A stretch of DNA of 64,000 nt from Saccharopolyspora ipomoeae (GTDB taxonomy: Bacteria; Actinomycetota; Actinomycetes; Mycobacteriales; Pseudonocardiaceae): NCBI RefSeq assembly GCF_029952525.1, contig NZ_JASAOF010000010.1, positions 1 to 64,000 of the forward strand. The letters run 5' to 3'. Positions 41,485-49,367 of this stretch are shown here, one piece after another (the first letter of the stretch is position 1; the number at the start of each line of letters is the position of its first letter). Both the position numbers and the translations under genes were made by a program. The notes under the pieces are model-generated. The model saw only the letters and a program-made list of their open reading frames with translations. It did no database searches and had not been told where the DNA came from.

Positions 41485-42458
41485 GGCGCGCCCCTTCCCG
41501 GTGCCACGACCTCGCCGAGCGTGCCCGGCACGTCCAGCGTCCCGTTGAACAGCACGTAGTCGCCCGGCGTGGCCTGCTGGAACAGCTGCGAGAAGCGGGC
41601 GAGCCCGTCGAGGGTGCCCGCCAGCTCGCCGTCGAACCCGCGCAGCTCGTCGAGGACGGGCCGCAGCTGGTGCACCTCGCCGGTGAGCGTTCCGGCGGTG
41701 CGCTGGGCGAGCCCGTCGGCGGTGGCGCTCAGCGACGCGGTGTTGGCCAGCAGCGCCCCGAACCGCTCCCGCTCCGCCAGCAGCACGTCCACACCTGGTT
41801 TGACCTGCGTGAACGTGGCCTCCAGCAGCGGCTTGTTGCGGGCGATCTCCTCGGAGGTGGAGTGCAGGGCGGCGATGACGTGGTTGATGTCGTCGCGGTG
41901 CCGCTGCAACGACCCGAGCACCGCCTGCAGCTCGTGCAGCAGGTCTCGCACCTCGCCCTCGCGCCCGTGCAGCGCGGTGCTGAGCTCGCCGACGACGGTG
42001 CGCGCCTGGTCCAGCCCGGACCCGTTGAGCACGGTGCCGACGGCGGCCAGGGTGTCCTCGATGTCGGGGCCTCGGGTGGTGCGCTCGATCGGGATCACCG
42101 CCCCGTCGCCCAGCATCGGCCCTCCCGGCGGGCGTTCCAGCATCACGAACGCCTCGCCCAGCGGTGAGGCGAGCTGCAGCTGCGCGGTGGTGCCGCCGGG
42201 CAGGTCGACGTCGGCGGCGATGTCCATCTCCACCAGGGCCCGGAAGTCGCGGGTGCGGATCGCGGTGACCCGGCCGATCTCGGCCTGCCCCGAGCGCACC
42301 ACGCCGCCCAGCGGCAGCCGTCCCGCGTCGGTGAACACGGCGGTGACGTGCTTGCTCGGACCGCTGATTCCCGTGCCGATACCGGCGTTCTGCAGGTTGA
42401 CCCCGCAGCCCGCGGTGGCCAGGACCACGGCGAGCGCGGGGATCGCGCGCAACCTCAT
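41481..42458 (-). CDS. mceE: Mce-family lipoprotein (MceE/LprK-like)
   Basis: The 325-residue protein has a lipoprotein signal with lipobox TAGC (Cys near 18), as is usual for the fifth Mce protein. An MCE domain (AVFTDAGRLPLGGVVRSGQAEIGRVTAIRTRDFRALVEMDI) and a helical tail follow. GGAGGTGG precedes the ATG at 42458. The coding frame overlaps both neighbours by 4 bp. Confidence 0.9.
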   Translation of the reverse strand: MRLRAIPALAVVLATAGCGVNLQNAGIGTGISGPSKHVTAVFTDAGRLPLGGVVRSGQAEIGRVTAIRTRDFRALVEMDIAADVDLPGGTTAQLQLASPLGEAFVMLERPPGGPMLGDGAVIPIERTTRGPDIEDTLAAVGTVLNGSGLDQARTVVGELSTALHGREGEVRDLLHELQAVLGSLQRHRDDINHVIAALHSTSEEIARNKPLLEATFTQVKPGVDVLLAERERFGALLANTASLSATADGLAQRTAGTLTGEVHQLRPVLDELRGFDGELAGTLDGLARFSQLFQQATPGDYVLFNGTLDVPGTLGEVVAPGRGAP

Positions 42459-43537
42459 CGGCCACCTCCGGTGGTCCCGCTGGGCAGCGGCAGCGGCGGC
42501 AGCGGGATGGGGATCGGGTTGACGATGCCGGGCCCGTCGCACAGCGGCAGCGGCAGCGTCTCGCACAGCGCGGCCGTGGTGTCGAACTGGCGGAGGTTGG
42601 TGGAGACGTTGAGCCGCAACCGCATCCGCTCGTCGGGCGCGATCGTGCGCTGCAGGTTGTCCAGCCCCAGCGGCAGCACGTCGAGGGTCTCGGCGAGCTG
42701 CTGCTGGTGGTCGGCCAAGGTCTGGGACAGCCGGGTGAGCTGGGCGACGTCGCCGGTGAGCCGGTCGCCGTGGTCGCGGATCAGCCCGTCGACCTGCGTC
42801 AGCGACGACGACAACCGGGTGAGCGCCGCGCTGATGTCGTCGCTCTGGGCGTTGAAGTCCGCCGTGAGATCGGAAGTCCTGGTGGCCAGCGAGTCTATTG
42901 TGGACTTGCGCTCGACGAGCAGCTGCAGCAGCCGGTCGACGTTGGCCAGCACGGCCTCGACGTCACCGCTTCCGTCGGCGAGGACCTCGGTGGCCTGGGA
43001 GACGGTGCGGATCGCCTCCCGGATCGCCGGGCCCTGCCCGTCGAGCGAGTCGGCGCCGAGGCGCATCAGCTCGCCCACCCCGCCGGGTGCCGCTCCCTGC
43101 GGGCCGAGGGCCTTGAGCAGCGTGTCCAGCGAGGCGGTCAGCTCGTCCCACTTGATCGGCGAGTGCGTGCGCGACAGCGGGATCGTCGCCCCGTCGTCGA
43201 GCGTCGGACCACCGGTGTGGGCGGGGCCGAGCTCGACGTAGCGGTCGCTGATCACCGCCGGGCTGACGATGTAGGCGTGCGCGTCGGCGGGCACCTCGGT
43301 GCCCGGTGGGAGGTCCATCGTCACCCGCACCGCGCTGCCCTGCGGCTGCACGGTGCGCACGGTGCCCACCGGGACCCCGAGGATCGCCACCCGGTTGCCG
43401 GGGAAGATGCCGTCGGCGAAGGCGAAGTCCGCCGACACCACCAACGTCTGCTGCGGTCGCAGCACGGTGTACCAGCCGGTGGCCGCCAGCACCGCCAGCA
43501 GGGTCACGGCGGCCACGATCGTCCACGCCCGTCTCAT
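42455..43537 (-). CDS. mceD: Mce-family protein (MceD-like)
   Basis: The 360-residue protein has an N-terminal membrane anchor (IVAAVTLLAVLAATGWYTVL), the MCE domain (VVSADFAFADGIFPGNRVAILGVPVGTVRTVQPQGSAVRVTMDL), a helical region, and a Pro-rich C-terminus (IPIPLPPLPLPSG) common in MceD-type proteins. ATG at 43537 is preferred; the frame runs upstream into mceC. Confidence 0.9.
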   Translation of the reverse strand: MRRAWTIVAAVTLLAVLAATGWYTVLRPQQTLVVSADFAFADGIFPGNRVAILGVPVGTVRTVQPQGSAVRVTMDLPPGTEVPADAHAYIVSPAVISDRYVELGPAHTGGPTLDDGATIPLSRTHSPIKWDELTASLDTLLKALGPQGAAPGGVGELMRLGADSLDGQGPAIREAIRTVSQATEVLADGSGDVEAVLANVDRLLQLLVERKSTIDSLATRTSDLTADFNAQSDDISAALTRLSSSLTQVDGLIRDHGDRLTGDVAQLTRLSQTLADHQQQLAETLDVLPLGLDNLQRTIAPDERMRLRLNVSTNLRQFDTTAALCETLPLPLCDGPGIVNPIPIPLPPLPLPSGTTGGGR

Positions 43538-44520
43538 CGGCACCCCTGGAGAAGTCCGGCCACGCACAGGACGTTGTCCGGGATCGGCCCGAGCGGAGCC
43601 GAGACCTCGCCCCACGGACCGGTTCCGGAGGCGTTGGTGACGTAGCGGCTCGCCGGCCCCAGCTGGCGCAGCGTCTCGGCGATGTCGGCGTCGCTGCGCT
43701 CCAGCGAGTCGGTGACCGAGTGCAGGTCGTCCAGCAGCGGGCCGAGGACGTCGCGGTTGTCGCGCAGCAACCCGTCGAGCTGTGTTGTGACGCCGTCGAG
43801 GTCGGCGATGAGCTGCCGCAGCACGGCCCGCCGCTGGTGCAGCACGTCGGCGACCAGTTCGGCGTCGCCGAGCAGCGACACCAGCGAGTTCTGCTCCTCC
43901 AGCAAGGTGGAGGTCACCGCCTGGGTGCCGCGCAGCAGCTCGTCGATCTGCTCGCCGCGCTCGCCGAGGATCCGGGCGGCGTCGCCGATGCCGGTCAGCG
44001 CGTCGCCGGTCAGCCGCGAGTCGGCGGGGGCGGCCTGGCGCAGCGAGCCGATCATCCGCTGCAGCGCGGCGGTGTCGAGCCCGGCGGTGGTGGCCGTGGC
44101 ACCCCGGCTGAGCTCGTCGAGGCTGTAGGGAACGGCGGTGCGCTCCACCGGGATCGGATCCGCCAGCTCGCCCGGACCGGCCGGATCGACCTGCAGGTAG
44201 CGGGTTCCCAGCACGGTGCGGATCTTGATCCCGGCCCGGGTGGCGGTGCCGAGCCGCTGGCCCGAATCGACGCGGAAGGTCACCAGCACCCGGTCGCCCG
44301 CCAGCTCCACCCCGGTCACCCGGCCGGCCGGGACCCCGGCGACGTTGACCGGGGTGCCGGTGGTCAGCCCGGCGGCGTTGGCGAACTCGGCGACGTGCTC
44401 CTGGGTGCGCGCGCGGAAGGCCAGCTGCGGCACCAGGACCGCCGCCAGCAGCAGCGCGAGCGCGGTGATCGCCCCGATCGCGCCGTTGCGGAGGGCTTTC
44501 GGCGGCATCGCGTGCGTCAT
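43534..44520 (-). CDS. mceC: Mce-family protein (MceC-like)
   Basis: The 328-residue protein has a membrane anchor (AIGAITALALLLAAVLVPQLAF), an MCE domain (AEFANAAGLTTGTPVNVAGVPAGRVTGVELAGDRVLVTF) and an extended helical region with Leu-rich heptads. It ends LCVAGLLQGCR, with a C-terminal Cys pair also seen in the neighbouring Mce proteins. ATG at 44520 overlaps the mceB stop. Confidence 0.9.
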   Translation of the reverse strand: MTHAMPPKALRNGAIGAITALALLLAAVLVPQLAFRARTQEHVAEFANAAGLTTGTPVNVAGVPAGRVTGVELAGDRVLVTFRVDSGQRLGTATRAGIKIRTVLGTRYLQVDPAGPGELADPIPVERTAVPYSLDELSRGATATTAGLDTAALQRMIGSLRQAAPADSRLTGDALTGIGDAARILGERGEQIDELLRGTQAVTSTLLEEQNSLVSLLGDAELVADVLHQRRAVLRQLIADLDGVTTQLDGLLRDNRDVLGPLLDDLHSVTDSLERSDADIAETLRQLGPASRYVTNASGTGPWGEVSAPLGPIPDNVLCVAGLLQGCR

Positions 44521-45509
44521 CGGCACACCTCCGAGTGCGGTCCCGCCCCGAGGTCGACCTTGAGCCCGCCGACCGCGGCGCTGAGGTTGCAGACGTAGAC
44601 GTTCATCCACGAGCCGTAGCCGCCCGCGCGGTTGATCGCGTTGAGGAACCCCGGCAGCTCGTGCACCGCCGTGGCGTAGCGCTGCTGGTCGCGCACCATC
44701 CCGGAGGTGATCTCCCGAAGCGACCGCACGTCGTGCGACAGGCCCGGACCCAGGTCGTCGAGCGCGTCGTCGAGCGATCCGGCCAGCGCGGCGCCGTTGT
44801 CGACGGACTCGGCGATCTGCGGGGCCTGCTGCGCGACCGCCGAGGTCAGCTGCGCCAGCCCGGAGATGAGCTCGCGCATCTGCTCCCGGTTCTGGTCCAG
44901 GGTGCCCAGCGCGCCGTTGAGGTTGTCCACGACCTGCCCGATGACCTGGTCCTGCTCGGCAAGCGCAGAGGTCACCGCGACGACCTTGGTCAGCAGGTCG
45001 GTGATGGTGCCCTGCTCGCCGTCGAAGACCGCGACGATCTCGCCCGCCAGCTGGTTGACCTGCCCCGGGTCGATCGCGTCGAACAGCGGCTTGAACCCGT
45101 TGAGCAGCGCGGTCAGGTCCAGCGGCGGGCGGGTGCGCTCCACCGGGATCTCGGCGCCCTCGGGCAGCGCGGGCCCGCGTCCGGACGACAGCGACAGGAA
45201 CCGGCCGCCGAGCATGTCGGCGTAGCGCACCGCGGCGACGCCGTCGGAGGGGATCCGCTGGTCGGCGGCCAGGTCGAAGGCCACCCGCGCCAGCCCGTCG
45301 TCGAGCTCGATCTCGGTGACCTTCCCGACGCGCACGCCCGCGATCATCACGTCGCTGCCCGGGATGAGCCCCTCGGCGTTGGTGAACACCGCCCGGTACT
45401 CGCGGGTCGAACCGGTCACCGGGTTGCTGATCGTGTTGACCACGACCGTCCCGCACAGCAGCGCGACCAGCGCGAACGCGGCCAGCCGGATCCACGGCAC
45501 CTGCTTCAC
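44517..45509 (-). CDS. mceB: Mce-family protein (MceB-like)
   Basis: The 330-residue protein has a signal anchor (LAAFALVALLCGTVVVNTI), an MCE domain (AVFTNAEGLIPGSDVMIAGVRVGKVTEIELDDGLARVAFDL) and a helical domain containing DQNREQMRELISGLAQLTSAVAQQ. The C-terminal WMNVYVCNL...EVCR is characteristic of the second Mce protein. GTG at 45509 overlaps the mceA stop. Confidence 0.9.
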   Translation of the reverse strand: MKQVPWIRLAAFALVALLCGTVVVNTISNPVTGSTREYRAVFTNAEGLIPGSDVMIAGVRVGKVTEIELDDGLARVAFDLAADQRIPSDGVAAVRYADMLGGRFLSLSSGRGPALPEGAEIPVERTRPPLDLTALLNGFKPLFDAIDPGQVNQLAGEIVAVFDGEQGTITDLLTKVVAVTSALAEQDQVIGQVVDNLNGALGTLDQNREQMRELISGLAQLTSAVAQQAPQIAESVDNGAALAGSLDDALDDLGPGLSHDVRSLREITSGMVRDQQRYATAVHELPGFLNAINRAGGYGSWMNVYVCNLSAAVGGLKVDLGAGPHSEVCR

Positions 45510-46705
45510 GGCGTCATCACCTCCGTTCCGCGCACCATCGGGCCGAGCATCAGGCCGAGCAGGTCCGGCGACGGCGGGGCCGCCGGTGGCGCCTGCTCGG
45601 GGGTGGGCAGCAGCGGGGCGAGCCGTCGCATCGTCTCGTCCTCCTGCGGGGACCCGACCGGGCCGATGGCGGTCTCCCTCCCGCAGTTGGGCCCGGCGAG
45701 AGCGCCGTAGCGCGGGCAGTCCTGCGGCGTGTACGGGTGGGGTTCCTCCAGGCTGGCCTTCGCGCGGATCTTGAAGAACCCCGTGGAGAAGGCGCGGTTC
45801 GCGCCGTCCAGGAAGGTGTCCACACCGGCCTTGGCGTTGCCGAACGCGCCCGGGTTCGCGCCGAGGACGTCGGTGATCGGGTCGGCGCTGCGCACCAGCT
45901 CCACGGTCCGCTCGCCGTTGGCGTCGAGGAACCGCTGCGCGCGGTCGGTGACCTCGATGCCGCCCCCCAGCAGCGCCCCGATGTCCTCCCGCTGCTCGAC
46001 GACCACGGTGGACAGGGCGACGGCGTTGTCCAGCGAGCGCACGAGATCCGGTGCGGCGGCGCGCAGGTCGTCACCGACAGCGGCCACCGTCTCCAGGTCC
46101 GAACCGAGGTTCCGCAGGATCGGATCGGCCTCGTCGACCAGCGCCGCGCCGTCGTCGATCATGCCGCCGAGCTGCTCGCCCCGGCCGCGCAGCGAGTCCG
46201 CCATCGCGGTCAGCGCCACCTGCAGCTGCGCCGGTTCCAGCTCGTCGAGCAGCCGGTACATCCGGGTGTAGGTGGTGTAGAGCTGCGCGGTCGGCCGCGA
46301 GGTGTCCGGCGGCACGTGCGCGCCGTCGGCCAGCCGCGTGCCGTCGCGCAGCTCGGGGCCGGTGAGGTCGAGGTACTGGTTGCCGAACAGGGTCCGCGGC
46401 AGCAGCCGCACCCGCACGTCGGCCGGGATCTCGCCGATCCGCTCGGGATCCAGCTTCATCGTCAGCCGCGCGCCCGAGTCGTCGGGCACCACCTGCGACA
46501 GCTCGCCGACCTTGATGCCCCGGTACTGCACGGGCGTGCTCTCCCGGACCGGGCCCGCCGCCGCGGGCAGCGTCGTGGTGACCTCCGGTTCGGCGGTGAA
46601 CACCCCCGCGCTGCCCGCCACCGCGGTCACCGCGCCCACCACCAGCACCGACACCGCCGCGGCCCCGCGCAGGGCCAGCGACGCGCGTTCGCTCCGCCGC
46701 GCCAT
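45506..46705 (-). CDS. mceA: Mce-family protein (MceA-like)
   Basis: The 399-residue protein has an N-terminal anchor (AAAVSVLVVGAVTAVAGSAG), an MCE domain (PVRESTPVQYRGIKVGELSQVVPDDSGARLTMKLDPERIGEIP), and the first-position signature LLPRTLFGNQYLDLTGP. It ends in a cysteine-containing and then Pro-rich tail. It is the first of six consecutive Mce genes, directly after the two YrbE permeases. Confidence 0.9.
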   Translation of the reverse strand: MARRSERASLALRGAAAVSVLVVGAVTAVAGSAGVFTAEPEVTTTLPAAAGPVRESTPVQYRGIKVGELSQVVPDDSGARLTMKLDPERIGEIPADVRVRLLPRTLFGNQYLDLTGPELRDGTRLADGAHVPPDTSRPTAQLYTTYTRMYRLLDELEPAQLQVALTAMADSLRGRGEQLGGMIDDGAALVDEADPILRNLGSDLETVAAVGDDLRAAAPDLVRSLDNAVALSTVVVEQREDIGALLGGGIEVTDRAQRFLDANGERTVELVRSADPITDVLGANPGAFGNAKAGVDTFLDGANRAFSTGFFKIRAKASLEEPHPYTPQDCPRYGALAGPNCGRETAIGPVGSPQEDETMRRLAPLLPTPEQAPPAAPPSPDLLGLMLGPMVRGTEVMTP

Positions 46706-46708
46706 CGC

Positions 46709-47530
46709 CTACAACCCCAACGCGGGCAACGACGGTCGCACGCCCCAGAACAGCAGGCTCAGCAGCACGTCGACCACGGTGATCGCGACGATGCTGGTGC
46801 GCAGCGCCCGCCCGGCGGCCTTGCCCACGCCCTCGGGCCCGCCGGTCGCGTAGTAGCCGTGGGCGCAGTGGATCAAGGTCACCATCAGCGCGAACACCAC
46901 CGCCTTGACCAGTGAGAACAGCACGTCGGTGGGGGTGAGCACCAGGTGGAAGTAGGAGTTGTAGGTCCCCGGCGAGTCGCCGTTGAGGTAGACGATCGCG
47001 AAACCCGTTGCCATGTAGGAGGCGAACAGCCCCACCAGGTACAGCGGGATCACCGAGATGAACGCCGCCGCCATCCGGGTGCTCACCAGGTAGCGCAGCG
47101 ACGGGATCGCCAGCGACTCCAGCGCGTCGATCTCCTCGGCCACCCGCATCGTGCCCAGCTGCGCGGTGAACCCGGTGCCGACCTTGGCGGCCAGCGCGAT
47201 GCTGGCCACGATCGGCGCGATCTCGCGGGTGTTGACCAGCGCCCCCATCAGCCCGGTCATCGGCGACATGCCGAGCAGGTCCAGCCCCCGGTAGCCCTCC
47301 AGGCCGACCTGGGTGCTGGAGACGAACGACATCGCGAACACCACGCCGATCGTCCCGCCCCCGGCCAGCAGCGACGCCGAGCCGAAGCTGATCTCGGTGA
47401 CCAGCCGCACGATGTGCTTGGGGTAGCGCACCAGCACGGCCGGGACGCCGATGATCGCGCGCACGTAGAAGGTCACGTGCCTGCCGACCAGCACGAGGGT
47501 GTCCACAGCGGACGTGACGGGGGCGGTCAT
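46709..47530 (-). CDS. yrbEB: MlaE/YrbE-family permease, second copy
   Basis: The 273-residue permease has 5-6 membrane segments and the family motif region ISFGSASLLAGGGTIGVVFAMSFVSSTQVGLEGYRGLDLLGM, then ALAAKVGTGFTAQLGTMRVAEEIDALESLAIPSLRYLVSTR. With the other YrbE protein it forms the membrane channel that an MceG/Mkl-type ATPase drives. That ATPase is not in this window and is usually encoded elsewhere. ATG at 47530 overlaps the previous stop. Confidence 0.92.
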   Translation of the reverse strand: MTAPVTSAVDTLVLVGRHVTFYVRAIIGVPAVLVRYPKHIVRLVTEISFGSASLLAGGGTIGVVFAMSFVSSTQVGLEGYRGLDLLGMSPMTGLMGALVNTREIAPIVASIALAAKVGTGFTAQLGTMRVAEEIDALESLAIPSLRYLVSTRMAAAFISVIPLYLVGLFASYMATGFAIVYLNGDSPGTYNSYFHLVLTPTDVLFSLVKAVVFALMVTLIHCAHGYYATGGPEGVGKAAGRALRTSIVAITVVDVLLSLLFWGVRPSLPALGL

Positions 47531-48327
47531 CAGTACTCGCCCTTGGCCGGGACGAGCACGGGGTAGAGCTCGGTGAGCGCGGTGTTGGCGATGAACACGC
47601 ACACGAAGCAGATCACCACGGCCTCGTTGACGGCGTTGGCCACGCCGCCGGGCCCGCCCTGGGCGGTCAACCCCTTGAAGCAGGCCACCAGCGCGGTCAG
47701 CACCGCGAACGCCGCGGCCTTGATCAGCGCCATCGCGAAGTCCTCGACGCGCGAGTACTGCACCAGCGTCTGCAGGAACATGCCCGGCGAGGCGCCCAGC
47801 ACCGAGACCTGGAACAGGAACGTGGTGCCGATGCCGACCAGCATCACGATGCAGGCCAGCAGCACCGTGGTCACCACCGCCGCGATCACCCTCGGCGCGA
47901 CCAGGCGCTCGACGGTGCGCACGCCCATGACCTCCAGGGCGTCGATCTCCTCGCGGATGGTGCGCGCGCCCAGGTCGGCGCACATCGCCGAGCCGCCGAT
48001 GCCGGCGATCATCAGCGCGCACACCAGGGGAGCGGCCTGGCCGACCACGACGAAGGCGACCACGGCACCGCCGTAGCCCTCCGCCCCGATCTGGCTGGCC
48101 AGCGAACCCACGTTGAGCGCCACCACGACGCCCAGCGGGATCGTCACCAGCAGCGCGGGCAGGGTCGTCACCGCGGCCAGGAAGTGCACCTGGTGCAGGC
48201 ATTCCCGCCACGCCAGCCGGGCCCGGAAGGTGACCCGCGCGGTGGCGGCCAGCGCCCGGGCGCCGAAGTCCAGCAGCAAACCGGCTTGCAGCAGGGCGTC
48301 GACAACAGGCCCTGGAGAACGGCTCAT
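47530..48327 (-). CDS. yrbEA: MlaE/YrbE-family permease, first copy
   Basis: The 265-residue permease starts the mce operon. It has the MlaE features ALNVGSLASQIGAEGYGGAVVAFVVVGQAAPLVCALMIAGIGGSAMCADLGARTIREEIDALEVMGV, matching the Glu-rich loop that contacts the ATPase. ATG at 48327 follows GAGGGAGAAG. The frame runs far upstream, but only this start has a ribosome site. Confidence 0.92.
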   Translation of the reverse strand: MSRSPGPVVDALLQAGLLLDFGARALAATARVTFRARLAWRECLHQVHFLAAVTTLPALLVTIPLGVVVALNVGSLASQIGAEGYGGAVVAFVVVGQAAPLVCALMIAGIGGSAMCADLGARTIREEIDALEVMGVRTVERLVAPRVIAAVVTTVLLACIVMLVGIGTTFLFQVSVLGASPGMFLQTLVQYSRVEDFAMALIKAAAFAVLTALVACFKGLTAQGGPGGVANAVNEAVVICFVCVFIANTALTELYPVLVPAKGEY

Positions 48328-48629
48328 CCGCTTCTCCCTCGTCTTCCGTGATTCCCGGGTCACCTTGCTGGGCGGTGCGGGTAGCGGAACCTCAGCGGCC
48401 CTCCGGGTCCGGGCGCCACTTCTGATGTATGCCGATACACGGCGTCGCGGCGTCCTCCCCGGAGAACCGCTGAGAACCCGCGGCGGTGCCGGCTGCGAGA
48501 GCGGCTCGGGCCCGCTCGCGGCTGCGCCGCTTGCGCGCGTTTCCCCGCGTGGAAGTGCGGAAAAGGGTAGTTGCGCCACGCGCGTGGCAGGATCGCGTGG
48601 AAAGGCGTTGGCGGAGAGTCGGTTCCGGC
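48328..48629. promoter_or_regulatory. Upstream region of the mce operon
   Basis: The 302-bp gap between yrbEA and the tetR-type gene holds no credible gene. It has a perfect dyad, TGTAT-GCCG-ATACA (48426-48439), about 100 bp before yrbEA, which may be a regulator site or part of the promoter. GC-rich inverted sequences at 48480-48545 lie beyond the stop of the tetR-type gene and may terminate it. Confidence 0.5.
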
Positions 48630-49250
48630 TCAGTCGGCGCGAACGGCGGGGAAGACCTCGTTCACCAGGTGCAGCACGGTGCGGGTGAGCATGACGTGCA
48701 GGTCGCTGCGGCTGAGGCTGCCGCGCACGAGCCATTCCCGCGAGGCGGCCTTGAGCATGGCGCTGTGCGCGCGGATCATGCCGCGCAGCTTCTCCCGGCC
48801 GTCGGTCACGTCGGCCATCATCGCGGCCTCCAGCACCCGGTCGGTCGCGATCTCGTCGGCCTCCAGCATGATCCGCTCGACCTCGTCGTCGTGACCGACG
48901 GCTTCCGAACCGATCGCCGAGAGCCACATGTCGCGGTTGCGCTCCACCACGTCCAGCCAGCGGTCCACGCAGATCGACAGCCGCTCCTCGGCCGTGGTCG
49001 GGGGCAGCCGTTCGGAGACCGAGGCCGGGACGACCAGCATCTGCCGGACGACCTGGAGGTAGAGCTCCTGCTTGCTGCCGAAGTAGTGGTTGATCAGCGC
49101 TCGCGCCACGCCCGCCTCGGCCGCGATGTCCGAAGTGGACACGGTGGAGAAGTTGCCCTTGCCGAACAGCTTGCGGGCGGCGGCCAGGATCTCGGCGCGC
49201 CGCGCGTCGGGCTCCAACCGTCGTCGCTGGACCGGGCGCTGGGCGTTCAT
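48630..49250 (-). CDS. TetR-family transcriptional regulator
   Basis: The 206-residue regulator has an N-terminal helix-turn-helix (about residues 18-65: RRAEILAAARKLFGKGNFSTVSTSDIAAEAGVARALINHYFGSKQELYLQVVRQM) and a helical ligand domain. It reads into the mce operon direction, 302 bp upstream of yrbEA on the same strand, and lies between the mce operon and the acyl-CoA ligase. It is a candidate regulator of one or both; a fatty-acyl or steroid-type effector is plausible but inferred. Confidence 0.87.
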   Translation of the reverse strand: MNAQRPVQRRRLEPDARRAEILAAARKLFGKGNFSTVSTSDIAAEAGVARALINHYFGSKQELYLQVVRQMLVVPASVSERLPPTTAEERLSICVDRWLDVVERNRDMWLSAIGSEAVGHDDEVERIMLEADEIATDRVLEAAMMADVTDGREKLRGMIRAHSAMLKAASREWLVRGSLSRSDLHVMLTRTVLHLVNEVFPAVRAD

Positions 49251-49345
49251 GCCGACTCCTCATCTGTGGCCGTACCGACGTCAACAAGATACCGCACCCG
49301 TCCCGTCGGGAAGGCCAGCAGTGCTGGTGGAGGCCGGTTCGCGCG

Positions 49346-49366
49346 GTGTTGGCACGCTGCCAATAC
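49346..49366. promoter_or_regulatory. 21-bp palindrome upstream of the tetR-type gene
   Basis: TTGGCA-CGC-TGCCAA (49349-49363) is perfect and is extended by GT/AC ends to 49346-49366. It lies about 100 bp before the tetR-type start and immediately after the acyl-CoA ligase stop. It could be the autoregulatory operator or a terminator stem. Confidence 0.5.
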
Positions 49367-49367
49367 C

